From contig NZ_CP070326.1 in the NCBI RefSeq assembly GCF_016917755.1, forward strand, positions 9,052,001 through 9,116,000: a stretch of DNA of 64,000 bases. Reading direction: 5' to 3'. Position numbers and translations under genes: made by a program. This DNA comes from Streptomyces noursei. GTDB lineage: Bacteria > Actinomycetota > Actinomycetes > Streptomycetales > Streptomycetaceae. Every line of letters begins with the position of its first letter. Within the stretch, counting starts at the first letter, position 1. Shown piece by piece: positions 1 to 8,219 of this stretch. The notes beneath the pieces are model-generated. The model was not told where the DNA came from and ran no database searches. It worked only from the letters and a program-made list of their open reading frames with translations.

Positions 1-1167
1 CGCGGCCGGGGCGGCGGCCGTCCCGTCCACCGGGACGCGGCTGAGTTCCCGGGCCCGCAGCCGGGCGTAGCCGGGCCGGATCACCTCGTTGATCAGGGCG
101 GTCCGCTCGTCGAAGGGCAGGAAGGCGGCCTTGGCGGCGTTGACCGTGAACTCCTCCAGTTCGGCGGTGCCGTAGCCGAAGGTGTCCCGCAGGTGCTGGA
201 ACTCCTGCGTCATGGTGGTGCCGCTGACCAGTCGGTTGTCGGTGTTGAGGCAGACCCGGAAGCCGAGCCGGCGGAGCAGGTCGATGGGGTGCTCGGGGTA
301 GCTGGCGGCGGCGCCGGTCTGAAGGTTGGAGGTCGGGCAGACCTCCAGGGCGATCCGCATGTCGCGGACGTAGGAGGCGAGCCGGCCGAGGGTGACCTGG
401 CCGTCCGCGCCGATCGTGATGTCGTCGGTGAGGCGGACGCCGTGGCCGATGCGGTGGGCGCCGCAGCGCAGCACCGCCTCGTGGATGGAGTCCATGCCGA
501 CCGCCTCGCCGGCGTGGATGGTGACCCGGGCGCCCTCGGCGCGCAGGTAGTCGAAGGCTTCGGCGTGCCGGCTGGCCGGGTTGCCGATCTCGCCGCCGGC
601 GATGTCGAAGCCGACCACACCGCGGTCGCGGTGGGCGACGGCGAGCCGGGCGATCTCCGGGGAGCGATCGGCGTGCCGCATGGCGCACAGCAGCGTGCCG
701 ATGCGGATCCGGTGACCGGCCGCGGCGGCGCGGCGCTCGCCGTCCCGGAAGCCCTCGTTGACCGCGTCGACGACCTCGTCGAGGGTGAGGCCGCCGGCCA
801 GGTGCTGCTCGGGGGCGTAGCGGACCTCGGCGTAGACCACGCCATCGGCGGCCAGGTCCTCGGCGCACTCGGCGGCGATCCGGGACAGCGCCGCGCGGGT
901 CTGCATCACGGCGCAGGTGTGCGCGAAGGTCTCCAGGTAGCGCTCCAGGGAGCCGGAGTCTGCGGCGTCGCGGAACCACACGGCCAGTGCGGCGGGGTCA
1001 GTGGTGGGCAGGTTCCGGTACCCGATGGCCGCGGCCAGCTCGATGATCGTCTCCGGACGCAGACCGCCGTCGAGGTGGTCGTGGAGGAGCACCTTGGGGG
1101 CGCGGCGGATGCGCTCCCGGTCGAGGGCGTGGGCGGACTGCGGCGGAAGCTTGTCAGACAAGGTCAT
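1..1167 (-). CDS. add: Adenosine deaminase (C-terminus beyond window)
   Basis: Deaminates adenosine and deoxyadenosine to inosine and deoxyinosine in purine salvage; cytoplasmic, zinc-dependent. 389 codons are visible and the frame is still open at base 1, so only a short C-terminal piece is missing. Metal and catalytic motifs are all present: HDHLDG near residue 32, HAGEAVG near residue 208, HRIGHG near residue 230, and LNTDN near residue 307. The start is the ATG preceding TLSDKLPP. An 11-bp palindrome that also occurs upstream of the neighbouring GntR gene overlaps codons 3-6, which suggests repression at or just after initiation (inference). Family assignment is secure; substrate could include related nucleosides. 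Confidence 0.93.
   Translation of the reverse strand, partial: MTLSDKLPPQSAHALDRERIRRAPKVLLHDHLDGGLRPETIIELAAAIGYRNLPTTDPAALAVWFRDAADSGSLERYLETFAHTCAVMQTRAALSRIAAECAEDLAADGVVYAEVRYAPEQHLAGGLTLDEVVDAVNEGFRDGERRAAAAGHRIRIGTLLCAMRHADRSPEIARLAVAHRDRGVVGFDIAGGEIGNPASRHAEAFDYLRAEGARVTIHAGEAVGMDSIHEAVLRCGAHRIGHGVRLTDDITIGADGQVTLGRLASYVRDMRIALEVCPTSNLQTGAAASYPEHPIDLLRRLGFRVCLNTDNRLVSGTTMTQEFQHLRDTFGYGTAELEEFTVNAAKAAFLPFDERTALINEVIRPGYARLRARELSRVPVDGTAAAPAA
1151..1161. promoter_or_regulatory. Candidate GntR operator, copy 1
   Basis: TTGTCAGACAA, a perfect palindrome around a central A, extendable to 13 bp (C...G). It overlaps codons 3-6 of the adenosine deaminase gene. The identical 11-mer occurs at 2173-2183 upstream of the GntR gene. 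TTGTCnGACAA-like sites fit the general GntR operator shape; binding is inferred. Confidence 0.5.
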
Positions 1168-1248
1168 GGGGCGGGAGTATGACACGTCCCGCCGCCACCG
1201 GGCGACCGGGTCCCGGCGGGCGGTCGGGCCCGGCGGCATCCGGGCCGG

Positions 1249-2019
1249 TCAGCGCGCCTGCCACACCGGGAGCGCGGGGGCGCCCGGCGGCAGCATGTGC
1301 TTGGCCGCCAGCAGCGGCGTGCGCTCCAGCCGTACGACCTGGGTGACCAGCACACCGGGGGTGTCGGCGGGGCGGCCCAGCTGCGCGCCGCGCTGCCGGC
1401 CGAGGGTGGTGGCCACGATGGTGCTGCTGCCGGTCAGCGGCAGCCCGCGCCCGGCGTCCAGCAGCAGGCCGAGCATCGACGACGCCCCGCCGCCGGGCCC
1501 CTCGAACGCCGCGACGGCGTCCGGCAGCAGCTCAGCCAACGTCTCGTCCGAGGCCCACTCCTGGGTCAGGCAGGCCGGGAGTCCGCCGACCTCGATCACG
1601 CTCTCCCAGAAGCGCACCTCGCCGTGGGCCGGCAGGACCAGGTGCTGGGTGGAGAAGTCGGTGGGCTCCTCGCGGGTGCGGGCCAACGGCACGGTCACGA
1701 CCTGCCGGCCCGCCCCGAGCAGCGACTCCACCGGCTTGAGGAACTCGAAGCCGCGCGGCGGCAGATGGTGGCTGACCGTGCGGCCCACCCCGCGCCGCAC
1801 GGTGATCACACCGTCCTCCTGGAGCAGGATCAGCGCCTCGCGCAGCGCCGGACGGCTCACGCCCAGTTCGGCGGCGAGCCGGGGCTCGGTGGGCAGGGTC
1901 GCGCCCGGCGGATAGGTGCCGGCGCGAATGGCCTCGACCATCCGCTCGTACAGCGCGACGACCGGCCGCCGCTGGGGCCGGCCCGCACCGTTCCCCCGCT
2001 CCCGTTGTCTGCCAACCAT
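1249..2019 (-). CDS. GntR-family transcriptional regulator (UTRA/HutC subfamily)
   Basis: 256-residue DNA-binding repressor-type protein. The N-terminal winged helix (about residues 18-85) has the typical GntR run LPTEPRLAAELGVSRPALREAL. The C-terminal part (about 95-250) resembles a UTRA effector domain and ends with the usual VVRLERTPLLAAKHMLP-type strand. The start chosen is ATG 2019, with GGGGAGG about 6 bases upstream; an upstream in-frame extension is arginine- and glycine-rich and looks non-coding. It lies between the adenosine deaminase gene and an MFS gene, all on the same strand. Two identical palindromes (1151-1161 and 2173-2183) suggest it controls itself and the deaminase. The ligand is unknown. 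Confidence 0.88.
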   Translation of the reverse strand: MVGRQRERGNGAGRPQRRPVVALYERMVEAIRAGTYPPGATLPTEPRLAAELGVSRPALREALILLQEDGVITVRRGVGRTVSHHLPPRGFEFLKPVESLLGAGRQVVTVPLARTREEPTDFSTQHLVLPAHGEVRFWESVIEVGGLPACLTQEWASDETLAELLPDAVAAFEGPGGGASSMLGLLLDAGRGLPLTGSSTIVATTLGRQRGAQLGRPADTPGVLVTQVVRLERTPLLAAKHMLPPGAPALPVWQAR

Positions 2020-2172
2020 CTGCGCCTCCCCGCGTCCGTGGTCCGACCGCCCGCGCCGCGCCCCGGGCAGGCGCGCACGGCCAGTTTCCCACCGCCGAGG
2101 CGCCGGTGACCGTCCACCCCTGACTCGCCACCCCGAGAGCCGCGGCCATGGAGGCCGCGCCCTCACGCTCCC

Positions 2173-2183
2173 TTGTCAGACAA
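2173..2183. promoter_or_regulatory. Candidate GntR operator, copy 2
   Basis: TTGTCAGACAA, identical to the site at 1151-1161. It lies 154 bases upstream of the GntR start codon and would suit autoregulation. Confidence 0.5.
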
Positions 2184-2200
2184 CACGCTTCCCAACAGAC

Positions 2201-2240
2201 AGGCGCCGCTCCCCCTCGTCCCGGGAGGGGAGCGGCGCCT
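2201..2240 (-). terminator. Hairpin after the MHS transporter gene
   Basis: 14-bp perfect inverted repeat (AGGCGCCGCTCCCC and its complement) with a 12-base loop. It lies 57 bases past the transporter stop codon and upstream of the GntR gene, so it probably separates the two transcripts. Confidence 0.65.
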
Positions 2241-2296
2241 TCCGTGTGCCGGCGGGTCAACTGCCGTGGTGGGCCGGGTCCTTGGCCGGCGGCCGG

Positions 2297-3625
2297 CTAC
2301 TCGTCCAGCGGTCGGTGCGCGGTCTCCGGCAGCGCCAGATAGACGAAGAAGGACACCAGGCAGATCACCGCGACGTACCAGGGGAAGAGGTCCGGGTGGC
2401 CGGCCTGCTTGAACCACGTGCCGACGTACGGGGCGGTGCCGCCGAAGAGCGCGACGGTCAAGGAGTACGGGAAGCCGATGCCGGCGGCGCGTACCCGGGC
2501 CGGGAAGAGCTCGGCGTTCACCGCGGCGGCGATCGAGGTGTAGCCGGTGAGCAGCACCATGCCGGCGCACTGCACCAGCAGCAGGGAGACGAACGCGTCG
2601 GTGACCAGGTGGAGCAGCGGCACCGCCGACACGGCGAAGCCCAGCGCGAAGACGAGCAGCATCGGCTTGCGGCCGATGCGGTCCGAGAGCAGACCGCCGA
2701 GCGGCTGGAGCAACGCGAAGAAGGCCAGCGACAGGGTGCCGACGGTGAGCGCGTCGCCCTTGTCGAAGCCGGCGTTGACCTGCGCGTAGGTGGGGAGGTA
2801 GGTGGTCCAGGTGTAGTACGCGATGGTGCCGCCGGCGGTGATGCCGCAGATCAGGAGCGACTGGCGGGGGTAGCGGCGCAGGCCCTCGAAGAGGCCGGGA
2901 CGGCCGGCCGATTGCGCGGTACCGGCTCCCGCGGCGTCGGGGTCCTGGGTCAGGGTCTCCCGGGCGCCGCGCCGGACCCACAGCCCGAGCAGACTCAGCA
3001 GGGCGCCGAGGAGGAACGCGATCCGCCAGCCCCACCGGCCCATCTGGTCCTCGGTGAGCAGCCCGGCGAGCAGCGCCCCGGTGCCGGCGGCGAGCAACTG
3101 GCCGGCGGTGGTGGAGACGTACTGGAAGCTGGCGAACAGGCCGCGCCGGCCCGGCCCGGCGGACTCCACCAGGAACGTGGTGGACGCCGCGAACTCGCCG
3201 CCCACCGACAGGCCCTGCACCAGCCGGGCGACGACCAGCACGATCGGGGCGAGGACGCCGGTGGCCGCGTAGGTGGGCGTGAGCGCGACCAGCAGGCTGC
3301 CGCCGCCCATCAGGAGGATGGTCAGGGTCAGCGCGGCGCGCCTGCCGCGACGGTCGGCGACCGCGCCCATCAGCAGCCCGCCGATCGGTCGCATGAAGAA
3401 GCCGACCGCGAACACCGCGAAGGTGGAGAGCAGCGGCACCAGGGAGTTGCCGGCGCCCTTGGGGAAGATCTGGTCGGCGAAGTAGACGGCCAGGAAGGAG
3501 TAGGCGTACCAGTCGTACCACTCGACGGCGTTGCCGATGGAGGCGGCGGCCAGTTGCCGCAGCCGCGACGGCGGACGGTCGCCGCCGGGTGCCCGGTCCT
3601 CGACTATGGGCTGTGCGCTCGACAT
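2297..3625 (-). CDS. MFS transporter, metabolite:H+ symporter (MHS) type
   Basis: 442-residue inner-membrane symporter with about 12 hydrophobic segments. It has the MHS hallmark GNAVEWYDWYAYSFLAVYFA at the N-terminus, the loop motif GAVADRRGRRAAL between helices 2 and 3, and GLLSDRIGRKPML after helix 8. The family carries organic acids, betaine, proline and 2-oxoglutarate. Start ATG 3625 is preceded by GCGGAGG. It is divergent from lutABC across 229 bases, so lactate or another carboxylate is a reasonable guess for the substrate, but the sequence does not prove it. Confidence 0.85.
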   Translation of the reverse strand: MSSAQPIVEDRAPGGDRPPSRLRQLAAASIGNAVEWYDWYAYSFLAVYFADQIFPKGAGNSLVPLLSTFAVFAVGFFMRPIGGLLMGAVADRRGRRAALTLTILLMGGGSLLVALTPTYAATGVLAPIVLVVARLVQGLSVGGEFAASTTFLVESAGPGRRGLFASFQYVSTTAGQLLAAGTGALLAGLLTEDQMGRWGWRIAFLLGALLSLLGLWVRRGARETLTQDPDAAGAGTAQSAGRPGLFEGLRRYPRQSLLICGITAGGTIAYYTWTTYLPTYAQVNAGFDKGDALTVGTLSLAFFALLQPLGGLLSDRIGRKPMLLVFALGFAVSAVPLLHLVTDAFVSLLLVQCAGMVLLTGYTSIAAAVNAELFPARVRAAGIGFPYSLTVALFGGTAPYVGTWFKQAGHPDLFPWYVAVICLVSFFVYLALPETAHRPLDE

Positions 3626-3794
3626 GGTCCTCCGCTCCCGGTCCTTCTCCTCGGCCTGCCGCTGGGGCAGGATGACCCGACAGGTGATCATGTACCGGTG
3701 AGGCGGGTCGCCGCCAGGGGAAATAGGCGGTCGGGCCGCAGTCGCAAGACCGCGGAAAGGCGGTGGCAATGTTGCGGCAACGTCCGGGCGATGT

Positions 3795-3829
3795 CCGGTG
3801 GTCCGCCGCCCCGGCCGGCGGACCACCGG
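3795..3829. promoter_or_regulatory. Strong inverted repeat in the lutA leader
   Basis: 14-bp perfect arms (CCGGTGGTCCGCCG and complement) with a 7-base loop, 25 bases before the lutA start codon and inside the divergent region shared with the MHS transporter. It could be an operator or a leader-RNA hairpin that affects lutA expression. Confidence 0.45.
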
Positions 3830-3854
3830 GAGGCGAGCGCGAGGAGGAGGCACC

Positions 3855-4655
3855 GTGCGGGTAGCACTGTTCGTCACCTGCATCAACGACACGCTCCAGC
3901 CACGGACCGGGCGGGCGGTGGTGACCCTGTTGGAGCGGCTGGGCGTCGACGTCGACTTCCCGGCCGAGCAGAGCTGCTGCGGCCAACCGCAGTTCAACAC
4001 CGGCTACCGGCACGCCACCGAGCCGCTGGTGCGCCGCTTCGACCGGGCGTTCAAGGACTACGACTACGTGGTGACCCCGTCCGGCTCCTGTGCGGCGATG
4101 GTGCGGGACAACTACCCGCGGATCGCGGCCAGGGCCGCCGCGGAGGGGCGCGGCCGGGAGCTGACCGAGGCCGCGGCGCGGGCCGTGCCCAAGACGTACG
4201 AGCTGACGGAGTTCCTGGTGGACGTGTTGAAGGTGACCGACGTCGGCGCGTACTACCCGCACACCATCACCTACCACCCCACCTGCCACGGGCTGCGGGT
4301 GCTGGGGCTCGGGGACCGGCCGCGGCGACTGCTGGAGCAGGTGCGGGGGTTGACGCTGAAGGAGTTGCCGGGCGCCGAGGAGTGCTGCGGGTTCGGCGGG
4401 ACGTTCGCGGTGAAGAATCCGGCGGTGTCGACCGCGATGGGCGCCGACAAGGTCCGGGCGGTGACCGGGACCGGCGCGGAGGCGGTCTGCACGGTGGACA
4501 ACTCCTGTCTGCTGCACATCGGGGGCATGCTCGCCCGGCAGGGGTCGCCGGTCCGGCCGGTGCACCTCGCGGAGATCCTGGCCAGCACGGAGGCGGACAC
4601 CGCGGCGGGCGGCGCGGCCGGCCGGGCCGCCGGGGCGGAAGGGGGCGCGCGATGA
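3855..4655 (+). CDS. lutA: LutA: L-lactate oxidation Fe-S protein
   Basis: 266-residue subunit of the LutABC complex that oxidises L-lactate to pyruvate. It has two cysteine-rich (CCG) domains with EQSCCGQPQFN near residue 40 and EECCGFGGTFAVKN near residue 180, plus additional Cys residues (TCIND, SGSCA, PTCHG, DNSC). This is the normal layout for the glycolate-oxidase-subunit-F/heterodisulfide-reductase-like family. Start GTG 3855 has GAGGAGGAG about 5 bases upstream. The stop overlaps the lutB start by ATGA, so translation is probably coupled. Confidence 0.92.
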   Translation: MRVALFVTCINDTLQPRTGRAVVTLLERLGVDVDFPAEQSCCGQPQFNTGYRHATEPLVRRFDRAFKDYDYVVTPSGSCAAMVRDNYPRIAARAAAEGRGRELTEAAARAVPKTYELTEFLVDVLKVTDVGAYYPHTITYHPTCHGLRVLGLGDRPRRLLEQVRGLTLKELPGAEECCGFGGTFAVKNPAVSTAMGADKVRAVTGTGAEAVCTVDNSCLLHIGGMLARQGSPVRPVHLAEILASTEADTAAGGAAGRAAGAEGGAR

Positions 4656-6145
4656 GCCGCAGCTTCCTCGGGATGCCGGCGTTCCCCCGGGCCGCGGCCG
4701 TCTCCACCCGCGACCCCCGGCTGCGGGCCAACCTCGCCCATGCCACCCACACCATCCGCGACAAGCGGGCCCGGGCGGTGGCCGAGCTGGACGACTGGGC
4801 GCAGCTGCGGGCCGCCGGCGCCGCGGTGAAGGACCGGACGCTGCGTCATCTCGACCACTATCTGGAGCAGTTGGAGGAGTCGGTGGCCGCCGCGGGCGGC
4901 CATGTGCACTGGGCGGCGGACGCCGACGAGGCCAACCGGATCGTCACCCGGCTGGTCCGGGAGACCGGCGAACGCGAGGTCGTCAAGGTCAAGTCGATGG
5001 CCACACAGGAGATCGGCCTCAACGAGGCGCTGGCCGAGGCGGGCATCCGGGCGTACGAGACGGACCTGGCGGAGCTGATCGTGCAGCTCGGCGACGACCT
5101 CCCGTCGCACATCCTGGTGCCGGCGATCCACCGCAACCGCGGCGAGATCCGCGACATCTTCCGTCGGGAGATGGGCAAGTGGGGGCGTCCCGCGCCGGAG
5201 GGGCTCTCCGACTCCCCCACCGAACTGGCGGAGGCCGCCCGGCTGCACCTGCGGGAGAAGTTCCTCACCGCCAAGGTGGGGATCTCCGGCGCCAACTTCA
5301 TGGTCGCCGAGACCGGCACCCTGGTCGTCGTGGAGTCCGAGGGCAACGGCCGGATGTGCCTGACCCTGCCGGAGACCCTGATCTCCGTCGTCGGCATCGA
5401 GAAGACCGTGCCGACCTGGCAGGACCTGGAGGTCTTCCTGCAGTTGCTGCCCCGCTCGTCCACCGCCGAGCGGATGAACCCGTACACCACCACCTGGACC
5501 GGGACCACGGACGGCGACGGGCCGCGTGCCTTCCATCTCGTGCTGCTCGACAACGGGCGGACCGACACCCTGGCCGACGCGGTGGGCCGGCAGGCGCTGC
5601 GCTGCATCCGCTGCTCGGCGTGTCTGAACGTCTGCCCCGTCTACGAGCGGGCCGGCGGGCACGCCTACGGATCGCCCTACCCCGGCCCCATCGGCGCCAT
5701 CCTCACCCCGCAACTGCGCGGCATGGCCGGCCCGTTGGAGGAGTCGTTGCCGTACGCGTCGTCGCTGTGCGGTGCGTGCTACGAGGTGTGCCCGGTGGCG
5801 ATCGACATCCCGGAGGTGCTGGTGCATCTGCGGGAACGGGTGGTCGAGGGCGGCCCGGTGACGCGGCGCGGGGCCCGGGTCGTCCTCAAACCGGCCAAGG
5901 GGCATGCCGCGGAGCGGGCCGCGATGCGCGCCGCGGCCTGGGCGTTCGACCATCCGGGCGTGCTGCGCGGCGGGATGCGGCTGGCCGCCCGGACCCGGCG
6001 GCTGCATCCACGGCGGCTGCCGGGTCCGGGCCGCGCCTGGTCCGACACCCGCGCGCTGCCGACGGTGCCGGCCGAGTCGTTCCGCGACTGGTGGCGGCGC
6101 ACCCGGGGCGATGCCGGGGGCAGCGAGAGGGGAGGCGTCAAGTGA
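4652..6145 (+). CDS. lutB: LutB: L-lactate oxidation iron-sulfur protein
   Basis: 497-residue central subunit of the LutABC L-lactate dehydrogenase. The N-terminal two thirds is an LUD-type domain with KSMATQEIGLNEAL near residue 112 and GANFMVAETGTLVVVESEGN near residue 213. A ferredoxin-like region follows with CIRCSACLNVCPVY near residue 319 and CGACYEVCPVAIDIP near residue 374, binding 4Fe-4S clusters. The C-terminal tail is arginine-rich. It overlaps lutA (ATGA) and lutC (GTGA), giving a compact three-gene operon. Length and motif order match the LutB/LldF family. Confidence 0.93.
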   Translation: MSRSFLGMPAFPRAAAVSTRDPRLRANLAHATHTIRDKRARAVAELDDWAQLRAAGAAVKDRTLRHLDHYLEQLEESVAAAGGHVHWAADADEANRIVTRLVRETGEREVVKVKSMATQEIGLNEALAEAGIRAYETDLAELIVQLGDDLPSHILVPAIHRNRGEIRDIFRREMGKWGRPAPEGLSDSPTELAEAARLHLREKFLTAKVGISGANFMVAETGTLVVVESEGNGRMCLTLPETLISVVGIEKTVPTWQDLEVFLQLLPRSSTAERMNPYTTTWTGTTDGDGPRAFHLVLLDNGRTDTLADAVGRQALRCIRCSACLNVCPVYERAGGHAYGSPYPGPIGAILTPQLRGMAGPLEESLPYASSLCGACYEVCPVAIDIPEVLVHLRERVVEGGPVTRRGARVVLKPAKGHAAERAAMRAAAWAFDHPGVLRGGMRLAARTRRLHPRRLPGPGRAWSDTRALPTVPAESFRDWWRRTRGDAGGSERGGVK

Positions 6146-6798
6146 GCGGCAGGGACGTGGTGTTGGCGCGGGTGCGCCGGGCGTTGGCCGACGTGCCGCG
6201 CGGCGAGGGGCCGCACGATCCGCCGGTCCCCCGGGACTACCGCCGGGTGCACGGCTCCCGGACGGTCGAGGAGACCGTGGAGCTGCTGGCGGAGAACCTC
6301 GCGGACTACCGGGCCGTGGTGCACCGCTGCGCGCCCGCCGGGCTGCCGGCGCTGATCGCCCGGCTGCTGGCGGCGCGCGGGGCGCGGACCGTGGTGGTGC
6401 CGGCCGGGCTGGACCCGCGGTGGCTGTCCGCGGCGGAGGTCGCCGCGCGCCCGGACCGGGCCACGGACACCGCGCGGGACCTGGCCGCGGTGGACAGCGT
6501 GCTGACGGGGTGCGCGCTGGCCGTCGCGGAGACCGGCACGCTGGTGCTGGACGCCGGCCCGGATCAGGGGCGGCGCCGGATCACCCTCGTCCCGGACCAC
6601 CACATCTGTGTGGTGCGGGTCCCGGATCAGGTCGTCGGGTCGGTCCCCGAGGCGCTGCCGCGGCTGGCCCCGGAGCGCCCGTTGACGTGGATCTCCGGGC
6701 CGTCGGCCACCAGCGACATCGAGCTCGACCGGGTAGAGGGGGTGCACGGCCCGCGGACGCTGGAGGTGGTGCTGATGGCGGCGGACGGCGAGGGGTGA
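6142..6798 (+). CDS. lutC: LutC: LUD-domain protein
   Basis: 218-residue third component of the L-lactate utilisation complex. It is one LUD domain with the conserved core CALAVAETGTLVLDAGPDQGRR near residue 130 and LVPDHHICVV near residue 154. The start is GTG overlapping the lutB stop. The family has no clear catalytic residues of its own and is thought to work with LutA and LutB. A strong hairpin 55 bases downstream probably ends the operon. Confidence 0.9.
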   Translation: MSGRDVVLARVRRALADVPRGEGPHDPPVPRDYRRVHGSRTVEETVELLAENLADYRAVVHRCAPAGLPALIARLLAARGARTVVVPAGLDPRWLSAAEVAARPDRATDTARDLAAVDSVLTGCALAVAETGTLVLDAGPDQGRRRITLVPDHHICVVRVPDQVVGSVPEALPRLAPERPLTWISGPSATSDIELDRVEGVHGPRTLEVVLMAADGEG

Positions 6799-6852
6799 GC
6801 CGGGGCCGGCCGCCGGGGCGCTGCCGCACCGCCGGGCCGCGCGGAGGGTGAC

Positions 6853-6891
6853 CCTGTCGGTGGTACGCACCCGATGCGTACCACCGACAGG
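6853..6891 (+). terminator. Hairpin after lutABC
   Basis: 17-bp perfect stem (CCTGTCGGTGGTACGCA and complement) with loop CCCGA. There is no U tract, which is common for actinobacterial terminators. It sits between lutC and the SGNH hydrolase gene; an operator role for the latter is also possible. Confidence 0.6.
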
Positions 6892-6970
6892 TGTCTGGGT
6901 GCCCCGCGCGCCGGGCGGAAGACTCCTGGTCGTCGCGATCGAGCAGAGGACCGAGAGGCAGACGGCAACC

Positions 6971-8149
6971 ATGAGCAACAACGACAACTCCCCTATCTGG
7001 CAGGCCGGTTGGGCCACCGCGGTGCAGCGGCCCAGCGTGGGGTTCCACAAGAACTGGGCCGAGGAGGGCTTCACGGACCAGACCCTGCGGCAGACCGTGC
7101 GGGTCACCGGCGCGGGGACCCGGGCCCGGATCAAGCTCTCCAACCGGTACGGCACCGCGCCGCTGGAGGTGTCCGGCGCGAGCATCGCCCGGTCCGGCGA
7201 CGGCGCGGCGGTGGCGGCCGGTTCGGTCCGGCGGCTGACGTTCGGCGGGTCGGAGTCGGTGCGGATCCCGGCCGGCACGGAGGTCTACAGCGACCCGGCG
7301 GAGGTGACCGTGGCGGCGCTGGAATCGCTCACCGTGTCGCTGTACTTCGCCGGGCCGAGCGGGCCGGCGACGTTCCACGCACAGGCGTGGGCCACCGCGT
7401 ACCGGGCCGCGGGCGCCCAGTTGGGCGAGGTGGATCCGGCGGTCTTCGGGGAGACCACGGTGTCGTGGTACTACCTGGCCGCGGTGGAGCTGGCGGACGG
7501 AGGTCCGGTGCGGCGGGACACCGTGGTGCTGTTCGGTGACTCGATCACCGACGGCTTCGGGTCGACCGTCGACGCCGACCGGCGCTACTCGGACGCGCTG
7601 GCCGAGCGGCTGGCCGCCGAGGGCCGTCCGCTGCGGGTCCTCAACCTGGGTATCGGCGGCAATCTGCTGCTGAACGACTCGGAGTGGTTCGGCGAGCGGG
7701 CCGGGGCAAGGTTCGATCGCGATGCGCTGGCGCAGCCGGGCGTGCGCTCGGTGGTCGTGCTGGTCGGCCTGAACGACATCGGGTTCAGCGAGGTCGACCT
7801 GCCGACGTACAAGCCCGCCCCGGACAACGCTCCGGAGCAACTCATCGCGGGCTACCGGGAGTTGATCGAGCGGGCGCATGCGGCGGCGGTGCGGGTCATC
7901 GGGGCGACGATCCTGCCGTTCAAGGGGTCGGAGTACCACACCCCGGCCGCGGAGGCGAAGCGTCGGGCGGTCAACGAGTGGATCCGGACGGGCGGCGCGT
8001 TCGACGCGGTGGTCGACTTCGCGGCGGTGATGGCGGATCCGGCCGACCCGGACGCGCTGCTGCCCGCCTACGACTGCGGGGACTTCAAGCACCCGAGCGA
8101 CGAGGGGTACCGGGTGATGGCGCGGGCGCTCGATCCGGCCGCGCTCTGA
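6971..8149 (+). CDS. SGNH/GDSL hydrolase family protein
   Basis: 392-residue esterase-like protein. After an N-terminal beta-rich region of about 180 residues it has the four SGNH blocks: GDSITDGFGS near residue 183 (nucleophile Ser), NLGIGGN near residue 222 (Gly), VGLNDIG near residue 262 (Asn), and DFKHPSDEGY near the C-terminus (catalytic Asp/His pair). There is no signal peptide from the ATG at 6971. An upstream in-frame start would run through the hairpin at 6853-6891 and is unlikely. Substrate is unknown; relatives deacylate polysaccharides, lipids or esters. Confidence 0.85.
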   Translation: MSNNDNSPIWQAGWATAVQRPSVGFHKNWAEEGFTDQTLRQTVRVTGAGTRARIKLSNRYGTAPLEVSGASIARSGDGAAVAAGSVRRLTFGGSESVRIPAGTEVYSDPAEVTVAALESLTVSLYFAGPSGPATFHAQAWATAYRAAGAQLGEVDPAVFGETTVSWYYLAAVELADGGPVRRDTVVLFGDSITDGFGSTVDADRRYSDALAERLAAEGRPLRVLNLGIGGNLLLNDSEWFGERAGARFDRDALAQPGVRSVVVLVGLNDIGFSEVDLPTYKPAPDNAPEQLIAGYRELIERAHAAAVRVIGATILPFKGSEYHTPAAEAKRRAVNEWIRTGGAFDAVVDFAAVMADPADPDALLPAYDCGDFKHPSDEGYRVMARALDPAAL

Positions 8150-8219
8150 CCACCGTCCGGCTCCCCGCCGTCGCTCCCCCGGGTCGCCCCGGCCGCGCCG
8201 CGGGACGCCCCGGGGGCGG

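Noticed and set aside
1916..4651. Long upstream in-frame extension of lutB
   Set aside because: It reads through the GntR and MHS genes of the other strand and all of lutA. The ATG at 4652 overlapping the lutA stop is the natural start.
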